Source: an uncultured Lachnospiraceae bacterium (GTDB taxonomy: Bacteria > Bacillota > Clostridia > Lachnospirales > Lachnospiraceae). From it: DNA of 45,413 bases. Both the position numbers and the translations under genes were made by a program. Numbering within the stretch: position 1 is the first letter of the stretch; each line of letters begins with the position of its first letter. Location of the stretch: contig CANQWV010000005.1 in the NCBI GenBank assembly GCA_947627645.1, positions 1 to 45,413 of the forward strand, read 5' to 3'. Below, in pieces: positions 1-8,644 of the stretch. Below the pieces are notes generated by a model that did no database searches, was not told the origin of the DNA, and saw only the letters and a program-made list of their open reading frames with translations.

Positions 1-79
1 CTCTGTGCCTGAGAAAGCTGAAACTGCAGCTGGAGCATCGGGTTTCTCAGGCGCAGTTTCAGCTTTCTCAGGCACAGAG
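1..79. repeat. perfect 26-bp inverted repeat at the window edge
   Basis: Bases 1-26 are the exact reverse complement of bases 54-79, separated by a 27-nt spacer. The repeat lies inside a coiled-coil coding frame, where such a perfect long palindrome is not expected. Because it starts at base 1, it could be a fold-back assembly artefact at a contig end or a real invertible or hairpin element. The sequence alone cannot separate these. Confidence 0.9.
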
Positions 80-398
80 CTATCTTTCTGAGGCGCGTTC
101 GCGGCTTGCCGCGCTGGAGTCGGCGCTGCGGGATGTCAGTGCGGGCTACGGAAAGATAAAAAACATGGCCGAAGCGGAAACACGGAAGCTGGAGGAGGCG
201 GAGGGCAAGGCGGCCGCGCTCATGAGCAGCAACCGTTACGGGGGAAGCCTGTCCGGGGTAAGAGCGCAGATTCAGACGCAGCGGACAGAGCTTCTGAGGC
301 TGGGGCAATACTGCGCGCAGAGGATCCGGCAGATACAGGGCGCCCTGGCGGGAAGCTCGGGGGAGGAAAGAGTGCGGGATCGAGGAGACGAGCGGTAA
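3..398 (+). CDS. coiled-coil protein, 5' truncated by the window start
   Basis: The reading frame is open from the first bases to a TAA at 396-398, so the true start lies outside the window. About 131 residues are visible. They are rich in Leu, Gln, Glu, Ala and Arg in a helical, coiled-coil pattern (RKLKLQLEHR, SQAQFQLSQAQ, AEAETRKLEEAEGKAAALM). Near the end is SSNRYGGSLSGVRAQIQTQR, which resembles GNRYGQGVEGGIKAIEANTS in the next gene, so the two are probably paralogues. No enzymatic motif is seen. The next gene begins 45 nt downstream on the same strand and leads into the two ATPases. By analogy with substrates or adaptors of export ATPases it may be a small structural or cargo partner, but this is inference. 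The first 26 codons overlap the inverted repeat, so the very 5' end may not be authentic. Confidence 0.65.
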   Translation: MCLRKLKLQLEHRVSQAQFQLSQAQSYLSEARSRLAALESALRDVSAGYGKIKNMAEAETRKLEEAEGKAAALMSSNRYGGSLSGVRAQIQTQRTELLRLGQYCAQRIRQIQGALAGSSGEERVRDRGDER

Positions 399-443
399 AA
401 GGAACAGAAAAACAGAAATTTTTAAGAAGGGAAGGGATTGCAT

Positions 444-908
444 ATGAGTATGGCAGAGCTTGGGAGCAGCGCGAAAAATGTTGAGGGAAAAATGACGGAG
501 AAATTAAAGGAAGCGCAGGAAATGCGCCAGGAGATCGATGCGTTTAAGGCGCAGCTGTCTGATGTGCCGGGAGGTCTGGACTCGGAAATCGTCAGCGCCA
601 TTCAGGCGGCGGAACAGGGAGGGAGACAGGCGGCAATCTCTGATATCAGCAATGTGGAGCAGCAGGCGAATCAGGAGCAGCAGGAAGGAAAGCAGATTCA
701 GGGTCAGATAGATTCCAAAATCCAGGAGAACAAGACTGCGCAGGGAAAGCTGGAGTCTTTGCGGGGCAACCGGTACGGACAGGGCGTGGAAGGCGGCATC
801 AAGGCAATCGAGGCGAATACCTCTCAGGGGGAGCAGATCAAATCGAATCTGGAAGCGGCGATGCAGGCAGTCATGTCGGATATCAACGCGGCAAAAAGCG
901 GCATCTGA
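444..908 (+). CDS. small coiled-coil protein with NRYG motif
   Basis: A 154-residue protein, almost entirely helical and rich in Gln, Glu, Ala and Lys, with no Cys or Trp and no signal peptide. ATG 444 is preferred over the in-frame TTG at 438 because GAAGGG at 431-436 lies 7 nt upstream. A conserved-looking module starts at about residue 99 (GKLESLRGNRYGQGVEGG; N109-R110-Y111-G112). It recurs in the upstream partial protein and, as GKLESAAQKMYGPYS, in the leader of the ADP-ribosyltransferase two genes downstream. The size and helical character recall ESX/WXG100-like or LXG-type small partners, but there is no W-x-G, so membership in that family is not supported. A HerA-like ATPase gene follows after 35 nt. 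The role is unknown; a substrate, chaperone or structural subunit for the neighbouring ATPases is plausible. Confidence 0.75.
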   Translation: MSMAELGSSAKNVEGKMTEKLKEAQEMRQEIDAFKAQLSDVPGGLDSEIVSAIQAAEQGGRQAAISDISNVEQQANQEQQEGKQIQGQIDSKIQENKTAQGKLESLRGNRYGQGVEGGIKAIEANTSQGEQIKSNLEAAMQAVMSDINAAKSGI

Positions 909-943
909 TCGGATAACGGCAACTGCAGACGGAGGGTTATAAG

Positions 944-3583
944 GTGGAGGTACAGTATTATACGCTGAATCAGATCCCTGATTTTACGATGGCAAAGTAC
1001 AGCGCCCAGGAGGGAGGAAGCATCGACGATATTCTGAAGCAGCATGGGATCTTTTACCGGCAGCTGCACAGGCGCGGACTTTTGTTTCGGGAGACTTACA
1101 CGCTCCTTTATCAGTACGATCCGCAGCGTGCGCCCGGGAAGAAGCTTCGAATTTTTTTCCGCATAGAGAACAGGAACAAAATCGCGCTCATGGATCAGTT
1201 CATTCACTCGACCGCCTTGTCAGCGGGGTTTTCCATGGAGAAGTGCAATATAGAAAAAAACTGCGATACGGCAGGCTATCCGTGCACAGTGATACTTTGC
1301 AAGAAATCAGGCACAGTCTCTTCTTCTCTGCCCGGCGGCGGAGGTTATTATGTGGTGGACGAGTGGAAAAGCAATGAGAAAGGCCGCCTGATGGGACTTT
1401 TCCGGCTGATGAGAGCGCTTGACCGGCGCTGCGCCTACTCTGTGCGGCTGTGCCCGGCGGATCTGACGGAATCGTACCGGAACGTGCTCCAGAAACAGGC
1501 GCAGTGGATGAAGCCCGCGGGCGCTGGCCTTGGTTCGGCGGCGCAGCGGGATGAAAATGCCGAGAAATGTATTCGGCTGTACAATGACCTGACCGACAAG
1601 CTGCGGGGGAATCCTCATTTTTACTGTGAGATCACAGCCTGGGCGGATGACCTGGAGACAGCGAAGCTGGTGCTGGACGCGGCTGCGGCGGAGGCGGTCG
1701 AGGAAGGGAATTACCAGGTGTTTTCCATCCGGAACGGGGAAGAGCGGACGGATCCTCTCAGGCCGCGCCCCTTATATATTCCCAAAGGGTCGGGCGCTCC
1801 GGAGGGGCTCGAGTACTGGCACGCGCTTTTTCTGCTGAAAGAGGTCGTGCCTCTGGCCTGTCTGCCTGTTTTGTATCCCGGGGAAAGCATCGAGATTCCG
1901 AAAGAGACAGCCCCTAATTATGAGAAGAACGGCGTTCATCTTGGAAAGGATCGTCAGGGATACGACGTCTATGTTCCATGGAACCTTCTGCCGAAGCACG
2001 CGCTGCTGGCGGGCGTGCCAGGAAGCGGCAAGACCAACGCGATGCTGTACATCGCCTCACAGCTGTCCGGCAGGGAAAAGCGCCTCCCCATACTGGTGCT
2101 TGAGCCTGCCAAGCAGGAATACCGCGCTCTGGTGCAGAATCCGGATGTGTACGACCTGACGGTCTTTGCCCCGGGCGGCAGCGGCTCCTTTCCGCTGCGG
2201 ATCAATCCGTTCGAGTTCCCTCAGGGGATGAAGCTGTCAGAGCATATCGTGAACCTGCGGCAGGTGTTTATCGGAGCGTTCGACCTGGAAGCGCCGATGC
2301 CGTTTCTGCTGGATCAGGGGATTGAGAATGTGTACCGCTCCTGCGGCTGGTATCCGTTTGACTACAATGATTTTGACGAAAACGGCAGAAATAAAAAGCC
2401 GTATCCAAATATGCAGATGCTGTTTGACGAAGTGGAAAAACTGCTGAACGCGTCGGATTACGCGGAGGAGGTGCGCAGCAATCTGAAAACGGTTCTCCAG
2501 GTGCGGATCGGCAGCCTGGTCAGCCGGGAGACCGGCAATGTGTTCAATGTGCCTGCTTCCACGTTTCGCCCGGAGGAGTGGCTTCGGCATTCCTGTGTGC
2601 TGGAGCTGGAGTCGCTGGGAAAAGACGCGGCGAACTTCCTGACGCTGCTGCTTGCGACGATTATCCGGGAACTGCTCAAACAGAACCCTCATTCCGATAC
2701 TTCTCCGAGGCACGTAATCTTTTTTGAGGAGGCACATAATCTGATCGGTCCGTCCTCTGAGGCCACCCAGAACAATGGGAACGCCAAGGTCGCCTCCACC
2801 AAATTTATTGTCGATATGCTTGCGGAGGTTCGCGCGCTGGAAGAGTCGATCATCATTGCGGATCAGCTGCCGACCGCGCTTGCGCCGCAGGTGACCAAAA
2901 ATACTTCGCTGAAGATCGGGCTGCGCATTACCGCACAGGACGACCGGGAAATGCTTGCGTCGACCATGTCGGCCGACGGTGTGCAGCTGGAGCAGATGGC
3001 CCTGTTCAGACCAGGGCACGCACTCTGTCTTTACGAGGGGGTGCAGAAGCCTTTTGAGATCAAGATCGGATCCTACCCGGGGATTTCGAAATCGCCGGAC
3101 AATGATACACTTTACGCCCTGCAGAGCAAAAACAGCACGTACGTGGAATGTATGCGCCGCGATATGCAGATCATGTGCCGGAAACTGGAACTTCGGAAAA
3201 ACGCGCTGATCGACCGCTGGGAGGTGTACCGGGATACGGGAGTCGAGTTTAATGAGCTGAAGAATCTGGTCTGGAGCATGAAGGACGCCGCGAAACGACA
3301 GGAAAAGCTGAAAGCCTGGAAAGAAAAGATGGAATGGCTGTACGAAAAGAAAAAGAAAGTGCTCAGAGATCATCTGGAGCTTGTTCTGGAGTTCGGAGAA
3401 TACGTGCGCATGAACCGGTTGATGCGGCAGGAAGGGGTTGCCTGTCTGGCGGAGGAACAGAACGCTTTCATGTCCTGCGTCGATCTATGCGACAATGTCC
3501 CGTCGTATTCTCTGGAATTGCTGAAACAGCAGGCTTCGGTAGAGCTGGAAACTATGTGGATAAATCTGAGAACAAAACGATAA
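944..3583 (+). CDS. HerA/VirB4-like P-loop ATPase
   Basis: An 879-residue protein starting with GTG; GGAGGG at 931-936 fixes this start with 7-nt spacing. The Walker A motif is GVPGSGKT at about residues 357-364. The Walker B region is HVIFFEEAHN at about 590-599, with the acidic pair followed by A-H that is typical of the HerA/FtsK superfamily. Around it are conserved-looking stretches such as ILVLEPAKQEYRAL and ADQLPTALAPQVTKNT (sensor-like region). The N-terminal ~330 residues are a less recognisable domain, and the last ~150 are charged and helical (KKKKVLRDHLELVLEFGEYV). HerA-type ATPases form hexamers that pump DNA or, in VirB4-like branches, drive protein secretion. No signal peptide or clear membrane segment is present, so it is probably cytoplasmic. 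It sits between a coiled-coil gene and an ADP-ribosyltransferase and upstream of a second, FtsK-type ATPase. The exact substrate is unknown. Confidence 0.85.
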   Translation: MEVQYYTLNQIPDFTMAKYSAQEGGSIDDILKQHGIFYRQLHRRGLLFRETYTLLYQYDPQRAPGKKLRIFFRIENRNKIALMDQFIHSTALSAGFSMEKCNIEKNCDTAGYPCTVILCKKSGTVSSSLPGGGGYYVVDEWKSNEKGRLMGLFRLMRALDRRCAYSVRLCPADLTESYRNVLQKQAQWMKPAGAGLGSAAQRDENAEKCIRLYNDLTDKLRGNPHFYCEITAWADDLETAKLVLDAAAAEAVEEGNYQVFSIRNGEERTDPLRPRPLYIPKGSGAPEGLEYWHALFLLKEVVPLACLPVLYPGESIEIPKETAPNYEKNGVHLGKDRQGYDVYVPWNLLPKHALLAGVPGSGKTNAMLYIASQLSGREKRLPILVLEPAKQEYRALVQNPDVYDLTVFAPGGSGSFPLRINPFEFPQGMKLSEHIVNLRQVFIGAFDLEAPMPFLLDQGIENVYRSCGWYPFDYNDFDENGRNKKPYPNMQMLFDEVEKLLNASDYAEEVRSNLKTVLQVRIGSLVSRETGNVFNVPASTFRPEEWLRHSCVLELESLGKDAANFLTLLLATIIRELLKQNPHSDTSPRHVIFFEEAHNLIGPSSEATQNNGNAKVASTKFIVDMLAEVRALEESIIIADQLPTALAPQVTKNTSLKIGLRITAQDDREMLASTMSADGVQLEQMALFRPGHALCLYEGVQKPFEIKIGSYPGISKSPDNDTLYALQSKNSTYVECMRRDMQIMCRKLELRKNALIDRWEVYRDTGVEFNELKNLVWSMKDAAKRQEKLKAWKEKMEWLYEKKKKVLRDHLELVLEFGEYVRMNRLMRQEGVACLAEEQNAFMSCVDLCDNVPSYSLELLKQQASVELETMWINLRTKR

Positions 3584-3613
3584 GGCCGGCGTTCACAAGC
3601 GGAGGAGAAACAG

Positions 3614-4618
3614 GTGGATATTGAATCGCTGAAAAGCGGGGCGAAATCCCTTCTGGAAAAAATGAAAAAGAACAGTGAAAACCAGAAGGAATTCAGCGAC
3701 AGTTTTGAAAAATTTCAGAGCGCGGAGGCTGTCTCGGGAAATCTGGATGACTCTATCCGACATGAATTCCTGGAAATGGAAAGAGGATATCAGGAAAATG
3801 CGGAGATCCTGGAGCAGGAACGGGAGATGCTTGAGACAGAGCGCGGCTGTATGCGCACGGAGATTCACAGCAGGCTTGCGGAGCTTGAGGAGGCCAGGGG
3901 AAAACTGGAGTCTGCGGCTCAGAAGATGTACGGGCCGTACTCTCAGGACGCGTCCCAGGTGTGCAGCCGTCTGATCAGGGATTATCAGGAGCTGCTGGGG
4001 ATGCTCTCAGACGCCGGGGCCGCGGAAGGAGGCCCGGAAGGCTCCGTCGCCGGGTTTCAGCGGGAGCGGGCGCTTTTTACGGAGCTTCAGGTACAGGAGG
4101 ACGCGGTCGGTATGCTGGCCGGTATGACGGAAAAGCAGAGGGCGGCTGTCGGATATTACACAGGAAGCGGATATATGCAGATCAATCCGTTTCTGCGGGG
4201 ACAGACTGGCACGGTGAACGAAGGCGTGAAGGAACAGATTCGGCAGCTGCACAGCCTGCTTGGGAATCAGAGGCTCAGACAGCCGGTCACGGTGTATCGG
4301 GGAGTGAGCCATGATACTGCTATGGTGGGAGGCGGTTCCCGGGGACTGAACAGCTATTCTGACCAGGAGCTTTGCGGCAAGCTTCTGGTGGACGGCGCGT
4401 TTGTGAGCACCAGCCTGCGGGAGGACAGCGCTTTTTCAGGAACCATGCTGGTGCTTGACCTTCCGGCTGGCACGAGGGGAGCTTATGTGGGCGATATCAG
4501 CTCGCTGAAGCATCAGGAGAGAGAATTTCTGATGGACATGGGACAGGCATTTCGTGTCACGCGGGTAGAACGCCGGAATGGAAAGCGTTATATTTACGCG
4601 AGGTCAATCAGAAAATAA
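3614..4618 (+). CDS. ADP-ribosyltransferase toxin with coiled-coil leader
   Basis: A 334-residue protein with a GTG start preceded by GGAGGAG at 3601-3607. The C-terminal half carries the complete R-S-ExE signature of the C2/C3/VIP2-type ADP-ribosyltransferases. These are R229 in VTVYRGVS, S265-T266-S267 in GAFVSTSLRE, and E302-x-E304 in HQEREFLMDMG, in the right order and spacing. Such enzymes transfer ADP-ribose from NAD to a protein side chain. Residues ~1-150 are a charged coiled coil without a signal peptide, ending in GKLESAAQKMYGPYS, which resembles the module in the protein encoded at 444-908. This suggests a leader used for delivery. The lack of a Sec signal and the two adjacent P-loop ATPases fit export by the local machinery. 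The target protein is unknown. A role inside the producing cell (phage defence or regulation) remains possible. Confidence 0.88.
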   Translation: MDIESLKSGAKSLLEKMKKNSENQKEFSDSFEKFQSAEAVSGNLDDSIRHEFLEMERGYQENAEILEQEREMLETERGCMRTEIHSRLAELEEARGKLESAAQKMYGPYSQDASQVCSRLIRDYQELLGMLSDAGAAEGGPEGSVAGFQRERALFTELQVQEDAVGMLAGMTEKQRAAVGYYTGSGYMQINPFLRGQTGTVNEGVKEQIRQLHSLLGNQRLRQPVTVYRGVSHDTAMVGGGSRGLNSYSDQELCGKLLVDGAFVSTSLREDSAFSGTMLVLDLPAGTRGAYVGDISSLKHQEREFLMDMGQAFRVTRVERRNGKRYIYARSIRK

Positions 4619-4646
4619 GCCGGAAAGGCGATGGGAGATGAAGGAA

Positions 4647-4877
4647 ATGGAAGAGTGCAGGCCGAATGGAAAACCGGAAGAAAAAGAGGACGGCGGATAT
4701 TCGGAATATCGGGACGGCGACCTGGCCGTCTGCGATATGCTTTGCGATGTGTGCGTATACCGGTTTGCCGGGGATGTAACCAGATGTAAAAAATATCCGC
4801 AGGGAAAGCCGGAGGAGATTCTGGATCCGGACTATTTCTGCGAAGAATTCGCGATGAACGACGGTATTGGGGAATGA
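4647..4877 (+). CDS. small Cys-rich, probably zinc-binding protein
   Basis: ATG 4647 with GGGAG at 4633-4637 gives a 76-residue acidic protein; ATG 4638 or 4578 in the same frame are alternatives. The core reads CDMLCDVCVYRF, then TRCKKYPQGKPEEIL, then YFCEEF. The spaced Cys pairs look like a small metal-binding knuckle of a kind common in Clostridia but without a known function. It starts 28 nt after the ADP-ribosyltransferase stop and ends 10 nt before the FtsK-like gene, so it is clearly part of the operon. Its position directly after a toxin is where an immunity protein or a dedicated chaperone would sit. That is inference from position only, and the very small size argues for caution. 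Confidence 0.65.
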   Translation: MEECRPNGKPEEKEDGGYSEYRDGDLAVCDMLCDVCVYRFAGDVTRCKKYPQGKPEEILDPDYFCEEFAMNDGIGE

Positions 4878-4887
4878 GGAACAGGAT

Positions 4888-7800
4888 ATGGATGAACTTT
4901 TGCAGAAGGATATAGGGATCGTTGCAGATGAGCGGGCGCAGATATTTCTGATGCTGGACAGGTTTGACAAAATAATCGGGGACTTTTCGAACCGGTACGG
5001 GAAGCTGTGCGGCCGTCAGAAGCAGGATCTTGCGAACCGCGCCGCCGGGAGCAGGTCTGCGCTCGGTGCGCTGAGTGCCCGGCACAAAAAGGAGAAGCAG
5101 GATCTGCAGAGAGCCTGCAGTGCAGAAATCCTGAGGCTGGAGAAAGAGATTCAGAATGCGGAAAAACAGAAGCAGGACTGCGATGTGAAGGCGGAAAACA
5201 GATACAGGCGCTGGGAAGATGATTATCAGAAGCAGATCGTCCGGGAGGACGGAAACGACTACAGGGAAAACTGTGCCAACGACACTCTTCTGCAGGAGCT
5301 GCTGTCGCTCCGGAACAGTGTGAGAAAAATGCTGGGCGACAAGCTTTACGACCGGATTACGGGAGGGATCAATCCGAAAAAATGCCAGAATGAACAGGAG
5401 GCCAGAGAAATTCTTCGCAGCTACAGCAGCAGCAAAGGCGTAAAGACAAAAGAAGATATCCGGAAGATCCATGAATCGTTGTTCCTTAGACTGCTTTTTT
5501 CCGGGAAGAGAAACGAACTTTGCTGTAATTTGGAAGAGACGAAAGAGGAAGTAAAGTATGCGGTAGACCTGATGCGGCGGAACAGGAGCATACGCCAGGC
5601 AAAGCGGATGGACGAATTTGACAGGCAGAAGCGGGGAAAGCGAAGGGAAGCAGAGCAGGAGAAGAGCGCGGCAAAAGTGCGTCTGGATCAGATACGGAAC
5701 AAATGTGAACAAAATATACTGGCGGTGAAAAAGCTGTATGCGGACAGGGGAACGGCACTGGACAGGCAGCAGCGCGGGGATTACCAGCAGAAGGAGACAG
5801 TGCTGAAAAAAGAGTATTCTGCCGCAGATGAGAATTGGCATAAGGACAGGAAGAAAGAACAGCAAAATTTTCAGATGGCCATGGAGACGGCTTTCCCGGC
5901 CAAACGGATGTATGAGATGTTCTGCGCGCTCTGGAAGCATACGGTCGGGTACCGGGAGAAGGAATTCGGGACGACGCCCCCGAAGCAGGGAGCGGCTGAG
6001 TGCAATGTGCCGGTCGGGGAGGTTTATGTCAATGTCGGACGCTGGTACGCGAACGAGAGCGGGGCGATCGTAAAAAACGTCCTTTTGCGGCAGTACCCCG
6101 TATTATTCCGGCAGGTTATGAAGAATGGGAAAAGAACGGCGGATCCGGAGTACATCCGTTTTCCCTTTACGCTTTCTCTGGAGAAAGGAGAGAGCCTGCT
6201 TGTGCAGTGCCCGGACGCGCTGCAGGATCCAATGGAGGAACGCCTGCACGCCGCTGCCATGAGGCTTCTGTGGGCCGTTCCGGCCGGACAGAGCCAGTTC
6301 CTTCTGGGAGACTCCGGAAAAATCGGCTCTTTTGCGGATTTTGTCTCGCTGGATCCGGCTTCTTACAACATAGGCGGAACTTCCTCCTACAAAAGTATTC
6401 TGGACGGGAGCCAGGTGTGGGACACCGCGCAGGAGATCGCGCAGAGGATCAGCGACAACCGGGTGCGTTTTAACGATATTGCAGGACAGATGGGAAGAAT
6501 TTCCTCCCTGCGCGAATATAACCTTACGCATCCGATGAATCAGCGAAGCTATCAGATCACGATGATCCAGAAGTTCCCTTTCAGCATGAATGAGCAGAGC
6601 CTTCAGTCTCTTGGTATGCTGAGCGCGGACTGCGGGAAATGGGGGTATTCTTCGATCTTGTCTGGATCGCAGACCAGCTTTTCAGAACTGGATCCCAAAC
6701 TGCAGCCTTTCTTGAAGCGCCTGGCGGAAAAGAGCCTTCTGCTGCAGATGAGAGATAAAAACTGGTTTGTGGTGCAGGGCAGTCCGTATCGGATGGAGCG
6801 GGGAAGCATGGTTTATTTGTATTCCGCTCCTGACGGAGGAACGCTGGCGGCCATGAAGCAGAGCCTGAAGGATGAGACGGAAAAAGCCGCCTTTAATAAG
6901 ATTTATTTTGAACAGGCGCCTGAGCTCTGTCCTGCCAAGGAGCAGCGCTTCCTTGAACACGCGGATTCCGGGATCGTGGTTCCGATCGGTTACCTGGATG
7001 GCGGCGAGCCGTGCAGGATCATATTTGATGACGCCAGAGTCCATGCGATGGTCAACGGGGATACGGGGGGAGGAAAAACGAACCTGCTGCATATTCTGGT
7101 TACGAATATCCTGCTCCGCTATCCGCCGGAAGAGGTTCAGATCTATCTGATCGATTTTAAGCACGGAACCGAATTCAGAAAATACACAAATTACAACCTG
7201 CCCAGCTTCAAGGCGATCAGCGTCTGCAATGAACCGGAGTTTGCGCTGCAGATCCTGCAGTTTGTAAAAAAGGAAATGGAGAGCAGAAACCGCAGGTTTG
7301 GAAATACGGTCACAAGTATTTCCGGCTATAATCAGACGGCGAAGGAGCACCTGCCGCGAATCCTTATTATACTGGACGAGCTGTATGAGCTGATCCTTGA
7401 ATCAAAAGCTTCCAGGACGATGTCCAATGTCAGGGAAGATATCATGAAGCTGCTGAAGGGATTTGCGATTCAGGCCAGGGCGTATGGGATCCATATGCTT
7501 ATATCAAGCCAGAACCTGACGGAAATTCCGGAGATGAAGAGTATCAGGGAATCCTGCAATACACGGATTGCCCTGCGCTGCAGCGCCGCGCAGGCGGAAG
7601 CCCTGATCAATAAGGACGCCAGTGACCGTATGCGTCTGATCAGTGAGAAAGACCAGGGAGCCTGTGTCGTCCAGCTTGGAAAGACTGGAAATCCTCTGGT
7701 GGAACATACGGCTTTTCTGGAGCCCAACCACCAGCATATCCGGCTTCTGGAGGAGGTTCACGCGCATTACTGTGAGAAGCGTCAGTATGGAAATGCGAGA

Positions 7801-8601
7801 GTGCTGACCACCGACGTAAGCGTCAGTCCCAATAATATTTATCAGAGATATCTGCAGTACGGAGATGTCTCGCAGGTGCTGCCGGATCACATCTGGCCCG
7901 GAGAAAAAATTACAATGGATGCCGCGGAGGGTATGGCTCTGAAAGGAAAGAATCTCTGGATCGCGGGAGGCATTACACAGGAAGCAGAGAAGGCCGGAAA
8001 GAGTTTTATTTTCTTTTCTTTGCTTTCGCTGCTTCTGGAACGGAAGAAGCAGAAGAATATCAATCTCTGCCTTTGCAGCGGGGGAACCAGCCGGGGATGT
8101 CCGGTGGATCCGGATAGCCCGGCCGATGAGATGAGCCTGGTTTTGAAAGACCAGCTGCGGTATGCGACCGGAGACCAGATGCATCAGGTGCTGCAGTTTT
8201 TCTACGGAATATTGACAGAGCGCAGAAATGCCGGGGCCGCCGGTACGTTCCCCGGAATCTATCTGATCCTGGTTAAACCGGAGGAGGAACTGCCGCGCAA
8301 TCCTCAGGCGCTCCAGATGCTGCAGGAGATCTTGATTGACGGTTCTGCGCACGGTATTCAGACGATTCTCTGGACGAAAGAACCGCAGAAGCTGGTGCAG
8401 CTGCAGCTGCAGTCACTGGCGTTCGGGGAGAAGATTCTGCTTGAGATGGAATCCGCCTCCTATCAGAGCGTCCTTGGCGGCAAGCCTCTGGTTGAGCCGA
8501 AGGACTGGCACGCTGTGGTCGGACAGGGAATGCGTATGCGCATATACGACCTCCCGGAGAAGGCCTGGGTGGAAAAGATGATCCTGAAACTCAGAAGCTG
8601 A
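4888..8601 (+). CDS. FtsK/SpoIIIE-type ATPase with N-terminal coiled coil and three ATPase-like domains
   Basis: About 1237 residues from ATG 4888 (TGAGGA at 4875-4880 as ribosome site); TTG 4867 in frame is less likely. Residues ~20-350 are a long charged coiled coil; FSNRYG at 33-38 echoes the motif of the small coiled-coil proteins. Residues ~380-650 resemble a degenerate FtsK-like domain (SLLVQCPDAL, then LLWAVPAGQSQFLLGD, then REYN and a QKFPFSM stretch). The central domain is intact: Walker A GDTGGGKT at 724-731, followed by QIYLIDFKHGTEF, and Walker B RILIILDELYE with D830-E831. A third domain (~985-1237) has IAGGITQEAEKAGKS in place of a P-loop and KPEEEL in place of Walker B, so it is probably inactive. 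Tandem FtsK domains with only one active unit recall EccC/EssC motors of type VII secretion. No membrane segment is obvious. The membrane anchor may be provided by the next gene. Confidence 0.85.
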   Translation: MDELLQKDIGIVADERAQIFLMLDRFDKIIGDFSNRYGKLCGRQKQDLANRAAGSRSALGALSARHKKEKQDLQRACSAEILRLEKEIQNAEKQKQDCDVKAENRYRRWEDDYQKQIVREDGNDYRENCANDTLLQELLSLRNSVRKMLGDKLYDRITGGINPKKCQNEQEAREILRSYSSSKGVKTKEDIRKIHESLFLRLLFSGKRNELCCNLEETKEEVKYAVDLMRRNRSIRQAKRMDEFDRQKRGKRREAEQEKSAAKVRLDQIRNKCEQNILAVKKLYADRGTALDRQQRGDYQQKETVLKKEYSAADENWHKDRKKEQQNFQMAMETAFPAKRMYEMFCALWKHTVGYREKEFGTTPPKQGAAECNVPVGEVYVNVGRWYANESGAIVKNVLLRQYPVLFRQVMKNGKRTADPEYIRFPFTLSLEKGESLLVQCPDALQDPMEERLHAAAMRLLWAVPAGQSQFLLGDSGKIGSFADFVSLDPASYNIGGTSSYKSILDGSQVWDTAQEIAQRISDNRVRFNDIAGQMGRISSLREYNLTHPMNQRSYQITMIQKFPFSMNEQSLQSLGMLSADCGKWGYSSILSGSQTSFSELDPKLQPFLKRLAEKSLLLQMRDKNWFVVQGSPYRMERGSMVYLYSAPDGGTLAAMKQSLKDETEKAAFNKIYFEQAPELCPAKEQRFLEHADSGIVVPIGYLDGGEPCRIIFDDARVHAMVNGDTGGGKTNLLHILVTNILLRYPPEEVQIYLIDFKHGTEFRKYTNYNLPSFKAISVCNEPEFALQILQFVKKEMESRNRRFGNTVTSISGYNQTAKEHLPRILIILDELYELILESKASRTMSNVREDIMKLLKGFAIQARAYGIHMLISSQNLTEIPEMKSIRESCNTRIALRCSAAQAEALINKDASDRMRLISEKDQGACVVQLGKTGNPLVEHTAFLEPNHQHIRLLEEVHAHYCEKRQYGNARVLTTDVSVSPNNIYQRYLQYGDVSQVLPDHIWPGEKITMDAAEGMALKGKNLWIAGGITQEAEKAGKSFIFFSLLSLLLERKKQKNINLCLCSGGTSRGCPVDPDSPADEMSLVLKDQLRYATGDQMHQVLQFFYGILTERRNAGAAGTFPGIYLILVKPEEELPRNPQALQMLQEILIDGSAHGIQTILWTKEPQKLVQLQLQSLAFGEKILLEMESASYQSVLGGKPLVEPKDWHAVVGQGMRMRIYDLPEKAWVEKMILKLRS

Positions 8602-8644
8602 CTGAAAATTGCGGTATGGCGGATGCAAAGGGGAAGAGGGACAA

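Noticed and set aside
444-908. Assignment of the small coiled-coil protein to the WXG100/ESAT-6 family
   Set aside because: The size and helicity fit loosely, but there is no Trp and no W-x-G turn, and the protein is longer than typical members.
2237-3373. A 378-codon minus-strand frame inside the HerA-like gene
   Set aside because: It lies wholly opposite the Walker-motif-bearing frame and has no ribosome site or domains.
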